Shown here in pieces: positions 26,915 through 36,650 of a stretch of DNA of 64,000 nucleotides. The position numbers were made by a program, and so were the translations under genes. This DNA is from HdN1 sp052035295 (GTDB lineage: Bacteria; Pseudomonadota; Gammaproteobacteria; Pseudomonadales; Ketobacteraceae), in the NCBI GenBank assembly GCA_052035295.1, contig JBPOHS010000012.1, positions 62,001 to 126,000 of the forward strand, written 5' to 3'. The first letter of the stretch is position 1. Every line of letters starts with the position of its first letter. The notes beneath the pieces were generated by a model. That model saw nothing but the letters and a program-made list of their open reading frames with translations. It searched no databases and was not told where the DNA came from.

Positions 26915-26937
26915 CATGCCCGCTGTCGGCGGGCATG
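26915..26937 (+). promoter_or_regulatory. Hairpin in the tpm leader
   Basis: Perfect 9-bp arms CATGCCCGC and GCGGGCATG enclose TGTCG, ending 25 nt before the tpm ATG and after a TCTTTTTC tract. It may be a leader stem, or a terminator remnant from upstream. The stretch from 26691 to here holds no gene I can support. Confidence 0.4.
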
Positions 26938-26962
26938 TCACTCTACTCGAGGAGACGCACCC

Positions 26963-27619
26963 ATGGAGGCCGGCTTCTGGCACCAAAAATGGGAACGCGG
27001 TGACATCGGTTTTCACCAGTCGGCCGTGAATCCCTTTCTCGCAAGCCATATCCAACAGCTCGCGTTACCGGCGGAGGGCCGTGTATTCCTGCCGTTGTGC
27101 GGAAAAACACTCGACATGGCCTGGCTGCTCGCCAATGGCTATCGTGTCGCTGGTGCCGAGCTGAGCGAAATGGCTATTCGTGAGCTGTTTCAAACGTTGA
27201 ATGTGGCGCCCACCATCAGTGAAGAGGGCAGACTGATCCGCTACAGCGGGCCTGGCATCGATGTGTTTGTCGGGGACTTCTTCGCGCTTTCCGGTGAACA
27301 ACTGGGGGCGGTGGATGCCATCTATGATCGGGCCGCACTGGTGGCGTTACCTCATGAAATGCGCAAGCAGTATGCAGCGCATCTCATGAAAATAAGTCAC
27401 GTCGCGCCGCAACTGCTGATTTCGTATGAATACGACCAGTCGCGTATTGATGGCCCGCCGTTTTCAGTCACGGGTGGCGAAATTCAGCAGCATTATTCCG
27501 GCGTCTATCATATCCATGAACTGGCACGTCAGGACGTTGCCGGTGGCATGAAAGGAAGAACGCCGGCATCGGAAGCCTGCTGGCTATTGAACGCTGTTCA
27601 CTCGCAGGAAAAACGGTAG
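26963..27619 (+). CDS. tpm: Thiopurine S-methyltransferase
   Basis: This SAM-dependent methyltransferase acts on thiols and, in bacteria, detoxifies tellurite and selenite by methylation. The 218-aa length and sequence are typical: MEAGFWHQKWERGDIGFHQ at the start, GRVFLPLCGKTLDMAWLLANGY (SAM motif), GAELSEMAIREL, DAIYDRAALVALP and LLISYEYDQ. GAGGAG lies about 8 nt before the ATG at 26963; the frame upstream to 26726 is not protein-like. The 3' end overlaps the convergent GH114-like gene by 22 nt. Confidence 0.95.
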   Translation: MEAGFWHQKWERGDIGFHQSAVNPFLASHIQQLALPAEGRVFLPLCGKTLDMAWLLANGYRVAGAELSEMAIRELFQTLNVAPTISEEGRLIRYSGPGIDVFVGDFFALSGEQLGAVDAIYDRAALVALPHEMRKQYAAHLMKISHVAPQLLISYEYDQSRIDGPPFSVTGGEIQQHYSGVYHIHELARQDVAGGMKGRTPASEACWLLNAVHSQEKR

Positions 27620-28458
27620 GCGTCATCAAGCTCCAGAGGCAATACCAAGGTGCTCAACTGCAATGCAGCACTTTGCTGGCATAGCGTTTCGCGCTCACCG
27701 GCCGAGGTGACATAACGCTCAGCATACTCTGCATGCAGTACGGGCTTGTCTGCGTCGACAAAAGGCGACAGCATGTCGCACTCGTCATATTCCTCGCATT
27801 GTTCGTTCACGGCAAAATCGAAGTAATCCACCAACGCGACAATCTGGTCCAGATCATTTTTCAAGGCCACGGCAAGCCCTCGATCATGCGCGGCGTTAGC
27901 GATAAACGCATTGTAATCGGCCTGATCTTGCGCCGTCAGCGGAAAACCCGACCCCTCGTAAGTGTAGGCGTCTACGTTGTCCGGCTCGACGCCATCACAC
28001 CCCTTGTCGCGCGCCAGATCGAGGCGCGCCGACATGATTGAACGAACGTTGGCAGAACGAATATCCAGCCAGACTTCTCCGTCCCAGTCGTCCAGCGGGT
28101 TACCTTTGTCGTCAGCCGTGAACTCAGCGATATCCGGACGCCAGTTTTCGTAGCTGCCGGCGGAAAAATAGCATATGACCTTTCTGCCCTGTGCTTGCAG
28201 ATCGGCGATGGCAGGGGCCGAAGTATCGAAAAGATCGACATCGTAGATCTCGACATCGTAACCACTGTTGAGCGTACCCTGAAGCTGCCACTGCCAGGTC
28301 GCGCCCACGGCGGGTCGGTACCAGTCGCCCTCGATCACAGGCGGTACAGACGGGGTGGCATCATCGCCCCCCGCGTCCTCATCTGCGCCACCGCCCCCTC
28401 CACCGCATGCCGTCAGGGTGGCCAACAGTATTGCGATACATAACGGTCTGCTTGTCAT
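27598..28458 (-). CDS. GH114-like endo-alpha-1,4-polygalactosaminidase lipoprotein
   Basis: A lipobox LTACG followed by a long Gly tract shows a lipoprotein. The 286-aa product matches the GH114/TM1410 hydrolase fold: VICYFSAGSYENWRPD, WDGEVWLDIRSANVRSIM and a catalytic-site strand GCDGVEPDNVDAY with the acidic pair E-x-D. FAVNEQCEEYDEC and HAEYAERY follow. GH114 enzymes cleave alpha-1,4-galactosamine polymers of exopolysaccharides; this substrate is by family only. The ATG at 28458 is chosen because the signal peptide starts there. Confidence 0.85.
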   Translation of the reverse strand: MTSRPLCIAILLATLTACGGGGGGADEDAGGDDATPSVPPVIEGDWYRPAVGATWQWQLQGTLNSGYDVEIYDVDLFDTSAPAIADLQAQGRKVICYFSAGSYENWRPDIAEFTADDKGNPLDDWDGEVWLDIRSANVRSIMSARLDLARDKGCDGVEPDNVDAYTYEGSGFPLTAQDQADYNAFIANAAHDRGLAVALKNDLDQIVALVDYFDFAVNEQCEEYDECDMLSPFVDADKPVLHAEYAERYVTSAGERETLCQQSAALQLSTLVLPLELDDAYRFSCE

Positions 28459-28568
28459 GGAGGGTACCCGGGGATGAGTCAGTGAAGGCGCGTCCCCTCG
28501 ATCATAGGGGAACCTGCGCCGTTGTCCACCCCCCACTGCTGACACCTCATACGATGGATACCCAGCGA

Positions 28569-30506
28569 CTATACAATCCCGCCTTCACTCAGTGTCATGG
28601 CAGAACGCGGTTTGCATTGGCAGGCCAGCGTAAGCCCCTGTGCACGCTCACCCGGCAACAATCCCGGCGGATCTTCGCTGATCAATTCGCCGTGGCCATC
28701 AATGACCCGCATCATGCAGCAACCACACTGCCCGATACCGCAGGCATACGGCAGCGCAATGCCTTGCTGGGACGCAGCCTGCAAAATGGTCTGGTTTTCC
28801 GCTACGTCAAATTGACGGTGGGTGCGATCAGCAAGAATGACCTCTACCTGATGCACCGCACCCTCGGGGGCTGGCGCCTGACTGGCAAATTCTTCCACCG
28901 AAATCTGGTTCGGCTGGATGCAAATGGCCTGCAATGTATCAACAACGAGCTTCTTGAGCGGCGCTGGCCCGCAGATGAAGAAGCGTCCTTCCCTGCTGCC
29001 AGGCAAACGATCTATCAGCGAGATCAGAGTGTCGGCATCCAGTCTCCCGGTCAGCCCATCCCAGCCCCCATGGCCGCGCTCATATATGTGACTGATCTTC
29101 AAACGTTCAGGATACTGCAAGACCAACGCATTCAGTTGGCGCAGAAACATGGCATCCACCACGGATCGATTTGCATAAACCAGATGAACAGTGGTCGCAG
29201 AGCGCTCCAGCAGGGCCGTCTGCAAAATGGACATGATGGGCGTAATACCGCTGCCACCCGCCACCAACGTCAAGGGTAAATCGTCATTCGCGTCATAAAC
29301 GAAATCACCAAACGGGCCTGCGACGCTGAGTTTGTCACCCACTTTCAAATAGTAATTGAGAAAACCGGACACCCGACCGTCGGTCACACTGCGCACACCG
29401 ATGGCAAGTTCACCAGACGCAGGTGAACGACAAATCGAGTAGCAACGCGTCAAGGGTTCGCCCTCTATGACTCTCGTTACCGTCAGGTATTGTCCGGCCT
29501 TGAACGCCAGTGGGCACCCTGGATTCTCAAAGCGGATAACAACCGAATCCGGTGTTTCACGATCAATGGACGCCACACTCAACGTGAGTTTGTGAACGCC
29601 CTCATGGCTCACCGGCTTGAGCGCCTCCGGAGCACGCAAAAAACCATGCGCCTTTGCCGAATACAAGACTTCAATGGGTGAGTTCTTGCTTTCGAGCTCT
29701 GCTCTCATGGCATGGAAAACGCGCTTGTAGTGGTACCAGGACACGCGCGGATACAGATGATGGATAAGGTGATAGCTTTGCCCCAGGGTGAGCACGTTCA
29801 ATCCGGGAAACAAATAGACGCGGGTGTTCTGAAAGCGGCCCTGCTGGCGCGCAGGCGTATGAGGAATCCAGTCAAACAACATGGCAAGCACAAAGCTTCC
29901 CAAAAACAGCGGAACCACACCAATCCATATCAGTGTTTCAACATGACCGGCGGCAATGACACCGACCACGAAGCTGAGCGTTATGGCAAAGTAAACCAGT
30001 GTACTCTTGTGCGTACTGACCATGACGGGGTGGCGCGAAAATGCGCCTGCCGTCAGCTGAATATATTTGAATGCCAACCCGAAAGCACGAACGCACGCCT
30101 GACGAAAACTTTGACCTGACACCCAATAATCCGGGTCTCGCTGCGGATCATTGGTAAACGCGTGATGAAAATCATGTATTTTCGCAAACAAACCAAACGG
30201 CATGACCAGGAAAGGCGCGGCAGCGATCCAGCCCATCATGCGCTCGACCGGCTTCATTGCCGCCACCTCATGCGCAATGTTGCCATGACCGGCTTCATGC
30301 GCCACCGTAAACGACAAATACAAAAGCACGGTCGACGCCAACACCAACCAGGGCAACGGAACACTTTCCGTCACCACCGCTGTCATCAACGCGCCATAAC
30401 CCGCAATAATTGCTACGAAAAGCACGATCGTGCCCCAGGCGATACCGGTGGCGCTGCTTATCCAGGGAGCGGACAGCTCCGGGGCTTGCATGGCAGGTGT
30501 ATTCAT
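28569..30506 (-). CDS. Fatty acid desaturase/hydroxylase fused to a flavin-[2Fe-2S] reductase
   Basis: The 645-aa protein is a natural fusion. Residues about 1-300 are a membrane di-iron desaturase with His boxes HEAGH, HDFHH and HLIHH and four or more helices, resembling CrtR-type hydroxylases and fatty acid desaturases. From about 320, an FAD/NAD ferredoxin-reductase module follows (RCYSICRS, LVAGGSGITP, FICGPAPL). A plant-type [2Fe-2S] domain ends it (PYACGIGQCGCC, ACQ). Electrons from NAD(P)H can thus reach the di-iron site within one chain. The lipid or carotenoid substrate is unknown. GGAG lies 7 nt before the ATG. It is divergent from an AraC regulator. Confidence 0.9.
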   Translation of the reverse strand: MNTPAMQAPELSAPWISSATGIAWGTIVLFVAIIAGYGALMTAVVTESVPLPWLVLASTVLLYLSFTVAHEAGHGNIAHEVAAMKPVERMMGWIAAAPFLVMPFGLFAKIHDFHHAFTNDPQRDPDYWVSGQSFRQACVRAFGLAFKYIQLTAGAFSRHPVMVSTHKSTLVYFAITLSFVVGVIAAGHVETLIWIGVVPLFLGSFVLAMLFDWIPHTPARQQGRFQNTRVYLFPGLNVLTLGQSYHLIHHLYPRVSWYHYKRVFHAMRAELESKNSPIEVLYSAKAHGFLRAPEALKPVSHEGVHKLTLSVASIDRETPDSVVIRFENPGCPLAFKAGQYLTVTRVIEGEPLTRCYSICRSPASGELAIGVRSVTDGRVSGFLNYYLKVGDKLSVAGPFGDFVYDANDDLPLTLVAGGSGITPIMSILQTALLERSATTVHLVYANRSVVDAMFLRQLNALVLQYPERLKISHIYERGHGGWDGLTGRLDADTLISLIDRLPGSREGRFFICGPAPLKKLVVDTLQAICIQPNQISVEEFASQAPAPEGAVHQVEVILADRTHRQFDVAENQTILQAASQQGIALPYACGIGQCGCCMMRVIDGHGELISEDPPGLLPGERAQGLTLACQCKPRSAMTLSEGGIV

Positions 30507-30695
30507 ACTCGGACTCCAGTACAGGGTGAATGTGTTCAGGTGGTTCCGAGTCTACAAAGTCCTCTGTAGCAGTTTTATCATTTTACGCCTATCATTTATC
30601 ATATCGCGCCAATCATTTCCTTCGAACCCGCCGGCGGTGCTGCCACTACCGCAACGCCAACAGAGGGTATCCCTACGCCGAGAATCAGGGCCACC

Positions 30696-31691
30696 ATGCG
30701 CATCCCCTACATCAGCACCAGTTTCCTGAGAGGTTTCAATGCCTTGGTTCTCTCGCGCAAAGGCAACCCGGCCCACTACTACTCGCTGGCAGGCCTGGGG
30801 CATGCAGCGGCGGTGCAAGAAAGCCTTTTGATCCCCTTCGACAAATTCGTTTACCTGCTCGATATCGCGGGTCAGCAGCTGAATATGCCCCATATTGCCC
30901 TGCATCTCGCCCGTCAACAGGACATCATGATCCTGGCACCACTCGGCCCGATGCTGGCCAAATGCCGCCATGTCTCGGATGCCATCGCCACCATCCTTCA
31001 TTATCTCGATGTACTGGTGAAGGGTTACCAGGTCGACATTCAGGTACGGGACGGGCTGCTCGAAGCCACGTTCCGCTGTGATTTGCCCACGATTGCAGAG
31101 CTCGCCGCCTTTCAGGACTATGCACTGGGCAGCGCCTACAGCATCATGAACGCACTGGCAGGCGGCTCGCTACCCGTGCGCACCTGCCATTTCACCCGCA
31201 CCGAACGCAAGGACAGCGTTATTCGTGAATATCGCAATTATTTTGGTTGCCCGGTGGAATTTGGTTGCCACAGCCTCACCATAACGGCGGATGCGTCCAT
31301 TCTCACCCGCGATATTCCAGCGACAGTAAATCAAATTGCCGGACGCATGCGCTCACTGATGAGTGACGAAGAAAATTTTGTGGATCAGGTTCGCAAGGTG
31401 ATCAGCCTCTCTCTCGCCAATGGCATCAGCGATATTGGCGATATTGCGTCCTCCATGGGATACAGTAGCCGCACACTGCAACGACAATTGCAGGAAAACG
31501 GCACGTCGTTTCGTGCTCTACTGGATACTGTGCGGTTCACGCTGGCCAATGAATATTTAAAGAACACCTATTACCGTATGACCGATATTTCCGTGATGCT
31601 GGGATACGCCAATCTCAGCGCCTTCAGCCGCAGCTATCAGCGCTGGTGTGGATTGTCGCCGGTCGAAGCGCGACAGCGCTTGTTGGAATAG
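30696..31691 (+). CDS. AraC family transcriptional regulator
   Basis: The 331-aa protein has an OruR-type N-terminal ligand domain (PF12625-like, residues about 20-205) and a C-terminal AraC HTH domain from about 235: DIGDIASSMGYSSRTLQRQLQENGTSFRALLDTVRFTLANEYL, then MLGYANLSAFSRSYQRW. CAGGG sits 5 nt before the ATG. It is divergent from the desaturase-reductase fusion, with a 189-bp shared intergenic region, so it probably controls that gene in response to a lipid or aliphatic ligand (inference). Its stop is 6 nt from the convergent kinase stop. Confidence 0.93.
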   Translation: MRIPYISTSFLRGFNALVLSRKGNPAHYYSLAGLGHAAAVQESLLIPFDKFVYLLDIAGQQLNMPHIALHLARQQDIMILAPLGPMLAKCRHVSDAIATILHYLDVLVKGYQVDIQVRDGLLEATFRCDLPTIAELAAFQDYALGSAYSIMNALAGGSLPVRTCHFTRTERKDSVIREYRNYFGCPVEFGCHSLTITADASILTRDIPATVNQIAGRMRSLMSDEENFVDQVRKVISLSLANGISDIGDIASSMGYSSRTLQRQLQENGTSFRALLDTVRFTLANEYLKNTYYRMTDISVMLGYANLSAFSRSYQRWCGLSPVEARQRLLE

Positions 31692-31697
31692 ATGAAA

Positions 31698-34151
31698 TTA
31701 CGTGCCGGTTCTTGCGGAGGCATCAACCGCAACGATGGATTGCGCACATTCCACCAGACAGGCTTTCAGGTCGCGAACCGTTAGCGGCTTCGCCAAATGG
31801 CCGTTCATGCCAGCTTCAATGCATTTTTCCTGCTGCTCTTTCATGACGTTCGCGGTCAGTGCGACGATGCGCATCGGTGAAAGCGCATTGCGCACCTCCC
31901 AGTCACGGATGGCGCGCGTGGCTTCATAGCCGTCCATGACTGGCATTTCACAATCCATCAGAATGAGCTGGTACCGTTCGCCCTGGGCAATGCGGGTAAC
32001 GGCTTCCTCTCCATTTTCAGTCACGTCATGCGCCACACCAAGCTTTTTGAGCATCTTGGTGATGACGAGCTGATTAACGGAATTGTCTTCGACCACCAGC
32101 AATTTGATGACGCCCAAATCGGTTGCCGACATGGTATCGACTGTGGTTTCCGGCATGGCCATCGTGCCGGGAGGAAGCGGAACCGAAAACCAGAACGTGG
32201 ACCCCTTGCCTTCAACGCTGTCGACACCAATATCGCCTTGCATGAGTGTCGTAAGCATCTTGCAGATAGTGAGCCCCAGGCCGGTACCGCCAAAGCGTCT
32301 GGCCGTCGACGCATCGGCCTGGCTGTACGATTGGAACATCCGCGCCTTGCCGGTTTCCGACAGTCCGATACCCGTATCCTCTACTTCAAATCTCACCAGA
32401 TCGCCTTCTGCCCACACGGCACGCAACTCCACTGATCCACTTTGGGTAAATTTGAACGCATTACTGAGGAAATTGGTCACGATCTGACGAATACGCGTGG
32501 GGTCGCCCTTGACGATCACCGGCAGCCGCTCATCGATGTACAAACGAAACTGAACGCTGTCTTTCAGCTTGCCATTGAGGCGAACGACTTTTCCGACTTC
32601 ATCCAGCAATTTTCTGAGATCGAAATCGATGGATTCGATATCAAGCTTTCCCGCCTCGATCTTGGAAAAATCGAGAATGTCGTTGATGATGGCCAGCAGG
32701 GACGAACCAGAGCTCTGGATGATATCGAGAAACTCGGCCTGCTGCTTGTTCAGCGGCGTATCTCGCAAGAGCTCGGTGACACCGATAACGCCATTCATCG
32801 GGGTGCGGATTTCATGGCTCATGTTGGCCAGAAATTCACTCTTGGCTCTCGCTTCTGCTTCCTTCAGTTGCGCCTTGAGTGCATTTTGCCTGGCCGCTTC
32901 ATTGGCTGCCAGGGCAGAACGTTCAAGATCAATCGCCTTTTCCTGTGCGACCAGTCTTTCCTTGCGCTCGAGATTGATACGCTCTGCAAGACCAAAGGAA
33001 AACATCAGCACTTCAAAGACGGAACCCAGTTGCATGGCGTAAAGGGTAAATCCATTTCGCTCGAACACGCCAGCCAACATGCCAATATAGGCAAAAATGC
33101 CGACAAAAAACACTGCCCACCCCAAAACGTAGAAGCGCGCGGCACGGACACCAATTTTCCAGCAGTAAATGCCTGCCAGCAGCGATGCAAATCCACCTGC
33201 CAGCGTTTCGACAAACAATACCTGCATGGTTGTCGTGAAGCCGGTCGCAAACAGCAGGAAGGTCTCAATCAATGGAACAAATATACACAGCCGTATCACG
33301 AGATCAATGCGCGGCGCATGCTTGCGCGTATCCAGGATATTGACAGTGAATAGCAGAATCGTGAGTTGCGTGCCGAAGACACAAAGCAATATGCCATTTC
33401 GCGCCAGCCACGCGGATTCTGGCCATACGTACTGAAAGGACCACCCGCTCAATGACAGATAGGTCATGAGAAAACACAATACGTAGGACACGTAATAGAA
33501 ATACGTACGTACTCGCAACGAAATAAATATGAAAAGATTGTAAAACAACATCGCTGCAAGAATGCCGAAATACAGACCGAGATAGGCCTGCTCGGACATC
33601 ATGTGCCTGACAAATCCGCCTTTTGACATGACGTACATGGGAATTTGCATTCCCGCTTCACTTCTCAGCTTGAAATATACGGTGGTCGTTTGTCCCGGTG
33701 CGAGGTCAAGCTCGAAGGCGGGAGCGCGATAGATCAGGCTACGCTCATGGAAAGGGCGAACATCGGAAACAACCACCTGTTTGTATTCATCACCACTGTC
33801 TCCCGGCGCGGGAATGTACATTTCGGCGTGGTGCATCAGTACGTTATCGATCACAATGACCCACGCACGGTTATTCTGCGCGCGGTTTTCAAGTGTCAGT
33901 TTCAACCAGAAGGGATGCGATTCGAAACCGAGGAAAGGCGTGTCCTTGTCACTGTCCTGAAACGGGTAAAGCGCCGGCTGCGCCATGATTCTGGATAGCG
34001 TCAACGATTCATCGGGGTCTTCCAGAAACGCAAGATGTCGTCCTGCCAGCCGACCCTGGTCGCTCATGTCCAATGCCAAGGGTTCGACCGCGTGTACCAA
34101 ACCACACCAGAACACCAAAAACGCCGCTAAGTACTTGAACAAACTCACCAT
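31698..34151 (-). CDS. Hybrid sensor kinase with 7TMR-DISM sensor
   Basis: From the ATG at 34151 the roughly 817-aa protein has a signal-like helix, a periplasmic 7TMR-DISMED2 domain (about 20-170), seven membrane helices (about 180-385), a coiled coil, HisKA with EFLANMSHEIRTPMNG (His), HATPase (NFLSNAFKFTQSG, FEVEDTGIGLS, GGTGLGLTI) and a C-terminal receiver (LLVVEDNSVN, LILMDCEMPVMDG with the phospho-Asp, LTAN, KPL). DISM extracellular domains are thought to bind carbohydrates or similar small molecules. The output partner is not evident. A longer frame starts at 34196. It is convergent with the AraC gene and divergent from the VWA lipoprotein gene. Confidence 0.93.
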   Translation of the reverse strand: MVSLFKYLAAFLVFWCGLVHAVEPLALDMSDQGRLAGRHLAFLEDPDESLTLSRIMAQPALYPFQDSDKDTPFLGFESHPFWLKLTLENRAQNNRAWVIVIDNVLMHHAEMYIPAPGDSGDEYKQVVVSDVRPFHERSLIYRAPAFELDLAPGQTTTVYFKLRSEAGMQIPMYVMSKGGFVRHMMSEQAYLGLYFGILAAMLFYNLFIFISLRVRTYFYYVSYVLCFLMTYLSLSGWSFQYVWPESAWLARNGILLCVFGTQLTILLFTVNILDTRKHAPRIDLVIRLCIFVPLIETFLLFATGFTTTMQVLFVETLAGGFASLLAGIYCWKIGVRAARFYVLGWAVFFVGIFAYIGMLAGVFERNGFTLYAMQLGSVFEVLMFSFGLAERINLERKERLVAQEKAIDLERSALAANEAARQNALKAQLKEAEARAKSEFLANMSHEIRTPMNGVIGVTELLRDTPLNKQQAEFLDIIQSSGSSLLAIINDILDFSKIEAGKLDIESIDFDLRKLLDEVGKVVRLNGKLKDSVQFRLYIDERLPVIVKGDPTRIRQIVTNFLSNAFKFTQSGSVELRAVWAEGDLVRFEVEDTGIGLSETGKARMFQSYSQADASTARRFGGTGLGLTICKMLTTLMQGDIGVDSVEGKGSTFWFSVPLPPGTMAMPETTVDTMSATDLGVIKLLVVEDNSVNQLVITKMLKKLGVAHDVTENGEEAVTRIAQGERYQLILMDCEMPVMDGYEATRAIRDWEVRNALSPMRIVALTANVMKEQQEKCIEAGMNGHLAKPLTVRDLKACLVECAQSIVAVDASARTGT

Positions 34152-34351
34152 GACCGGCACTACCTTGCACAACCAGACAGACGCGAATGAGGACATCCAA
34201 TAAGGCTAGCCCAGAAACGGGAGAATCCCCAGCGGGAACGGCGGGTTGTGTGTCCAGAACGCTTGCCATCGCCTGACCCACTGTTTGCGTTCAGAGCAGG
34301 TTAATATCCGCAAAATAGAATGAGCTGATCACAGACCTGCCAGGAAGCGCT

Positions 34352-35986
34352 ATGGGAACCCCCACTTTGGAAATTAACCGCCTTCACTTGGGTCGCATCA
34401 CCTTGCTCTTGTGTTGTTCAGCGATGACACTCACCGCATGCATGAGCACCGAGGAAGCGACCATGGATACGGGTGCAAGCGACGCCACTACATATGCTGC
34501 TGCCGCAAGCATGAGCGTGGGCGGGAATGTGCTTCCCAAATATGCACCAACACAGGCAGAGCGTTACCAGGACTTCAAGGAAAACACTGTCAAACTGACC
34601 TCACAGGAAAGCGTGTCCACGCTCAGCCTCGACGTGGATACCGGCAGTTACAGTAACGTGCGCCGTTTTATCGAGTCCGGCCAACTACCGCCAAAAGATG
34701 CCGTCCGCATAGAAGAGTTGATCAACTACTTCGATTACAAATATCCGACTCCCACCGGCTCGCAAGCGCATCCTTTCATCTTGAATACCGAATTGGCTGT
34801 CGCCCCGTGGAACACCGATCACCTGTTGATGCGCGTTGGCGTCAAGGCGGTCGAAAAGCAGGTCGCCGCCATGCCTCCAGCCAATCTGGTGTTTTTGGTT
34901 GATGTGTCAGGCTCAATGGAAGAACCCGACAAACTTCCATTGGTAAAATCCTCACTCAAATTGCTTGTCGATCAACTCCGCGAACAGGATCGCGTTTCAC
35001 TGATTGTCTACGCCGGCCGCACGGCAGTGGAACTGCCTTCCACCCCTGGCAGCGAAAAAGCCAAAATTCTGGCCGCCATCGATCGACTTACAGCCGAGGG
35101 CTCCACCGCTGGTGAAGCGGCCATGCGAATGGCCTACGACCAGGCGCGAGCAAACTTTATAAAAGGCGGTGTCAATCGGGTATTGCTGGCCACTGATGGT
35201 GATTTCAATGTCGGCATTACAGACACCGAGCAGTTGATTGATTTGGTAGAAAAGGAACGCAGCTCGGGGGTCACCTTGACCACCATCGGTTTTGGCACCG
35301 GCAATTACAACGAAGCCATGATGGAACGTGTAGCCGACGCAGGCAATGGCAACTACGCGTACATCGATTCCCTGTCTGAAGCACAGAAAGTGCTGGTGGA
35401 AGAACTTTCGTCCACCTTTAACACCGTTGCCAAGGACGTGAAAATACAGGTTGAATTCAATCCTGCCCAAATTGCCGAATGGCGTCTGATCGGCTACGAA
35501 AACCGTGTGCTGAATGAGGAGGATTTTCGCAATGACCGCGTTGACGCGGCTGAAGTGGGCGCAGGCAAGAGTGTCACCGCACTGTATGAACTCACGCCGG
35601 TGGGCAAGCCTACACTAAAAGGCGAGCGTCGCTACGCGGCAGCGCCAACCCCGCAGCCAGCAAGCGTTAAAGACAATGAAATCGGTGAAGTACGATTACG
35701 CTACAAAAAGCCTGACACTGATAGCTCGGTGGAAATGCGCAGTGTTGTTGAAGGCAATAGCACTAAACTCTTTACGTCAAACACCCCAGCCACTAGCGAG
35801 CTGAATTTTGCCGCCGCCGTTGCCGCTTATGGCCAATTATTGCGGAATAGCCACTACGTGGGAACATGGACCTATGAAGATACGGCCAAACTGGCGGAAA
35901 AGTCCTTGGCCAATGACAGCAAGGGGTATCGTCAGGAGTTTGTAAGAATGGTGGAGCTGACCTCCGCATTGAACAAATCCAATTAA
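34352..35986 (+). CDS. VWA domain lipoprotein (YfbK-like)
   Basis: AGGAAG precedes the ATG. A signal with lipobox LTAC and a YfbK-type N-terminal region come first: TLSLDVDTGSYSNVRRFIESGQLPP and VRIEELINYFDY. A von Willebrand A domain follows from about 165, with the MIDAS motif DVSGS (LVFLVDVSGSMEE) and LLATDGDFNVGI. The C-terminal domain contains LRYKKP and a helical end. Related proteins are periplasmic lipoproteins of unclear role, possibly protein binding or metal-dependent adhesion. It is divergent from the DISM kinase, but no functional link is shown. Confidence 0.92.
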   Translation: MGTPTLEINRLHLGRITLLLCCSAMTLTACMSTEEATMDTGASDATTYAAAASMSVGGNVLPKYAPTQAERYQDFKENTVKLTSQESVSTLSLDVDTGSYSNVRRFIESGQLPPKDAVRIEELINYFDYKYPTPTGSQAHPFILNTELAVAPWNTDHLLMRVGVKAVEKQVAAMPPANLVFLVDVSGSMEEPDKLPLVKSSLKLLVDQLREQDRVSLIVYAGRTAVELPSTPGSEKAKILAAIDRLTAEGSTAGEAAMRMAYDQARANFIKGGVNRVLLATDGDFNVGITDTEQLIDLVEKERSSGVTLTTIGFGTGNYNEAMMERVADAGNGNYAYIDSLSEAQKVLVEELSSTFNTVAKDVKIQVEFNPAQIAEWRLIGYENRVLNEEDFRNDRVDAAEVGAGKSVTALYELTPVGKPTLKGERRYAAAPTPQPASVKDNEIGEVRLRYKKPDTDSSVEMRSVVEGNSTKLFTSNTPATSELNFAAAVAAYGQLLRNSHYVGTWTYEDTAKLAEKSLANDSKGYRQEFVRMVELTSALNKSN

Positions 35987-36151
35987 GGGCAAGCAATAAT
36001 CACCTGTCGCACCTCAGCCACATCACCTTTGTCAGGCTCTCCCGTACAAGTGTTCGGTATGTGGCATATCCTACAGCAAATGGATGGCAAGACAGCAGCG
36101 GGATACGCCTGCGCAAGCGTCGACGCCGCGCTCCTCTGACGCCAGCGCCAC

Positions 36152-36595
36152 TTAGCGAGTACGATATAGATTTTCCGCGCGCGCTTTCAAAGCAAATGTT
36201 TCCTGGCGCATTCCCTGCGCCAGGGCATTACCCAACAGCCACCGCGTCAAATGCTCAGCAACACCTTTGATGCGTAAATCCACCTGGTATCTGCATTTGT
36301 CGTCGGCAATGCGTTCGATCTTGCGAAGACGATCACCATAGGCCAGCGCAGTGAACCAGCCCACATCACACCAGTGAAACGTATGCGGCGGCTGCGTGGA
36401 AAGCACACGATGATCGAAACAGCGTTCCTTACCGAGCATACGCATTTTCACCACCACCCGGCCACCCGGAGTTGCCTGCCCTTCCGCGTGATAGATCCAG
36501 GGATTCCACTCCCGATAATGAGGTAAATCAGCAATCACTTCGTACACGAGATGATCCGGGGCATCAATTTCTATCGTTTCGGAAAAAATCTGCAT
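36152..36595 (-). CDS. SRPBCC family protein
   Basis: The 147-aa product belongs to the START/Bet v 1-like SRPBCC superfamily: SETIEIDAPDHLVYEVIADLPHYREWNPWIYHAEG at the start, then alternating strands (GGRVVVKMRMLG, DKCRYQVDLRIKG). Members have a hydrophobic cavity that binds lipids or aromatic compounds. AGGGA lies about 7 nt before the ATG at 36595. The gene follows the molybdopterin oxidoreductase on the same strand 55 nt downstream, so both are probably cotranscribed, and it may bind a substrate of that enzyme. Confidence 0.85.
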   Translation of the reverse strand: MQIFSETIEIDAPDHLVYEVIADLPHYREWNPWIYHAEGQATPGGRVVVKMRMLGKERCFDHRVLSTQPPHTFHWCDVGWFTALAYGDRLRKIERIADDKCRYQVDLRIKGVAEHLTRWLLGNALAQGMRQETFALKARAENLYRTR

Positions 36596-36650
36596 TGGTT
36601 TTCCCTGTTGCTGATTCAGGTGTGGGACGACATCATCGCCCCTACGAGTA

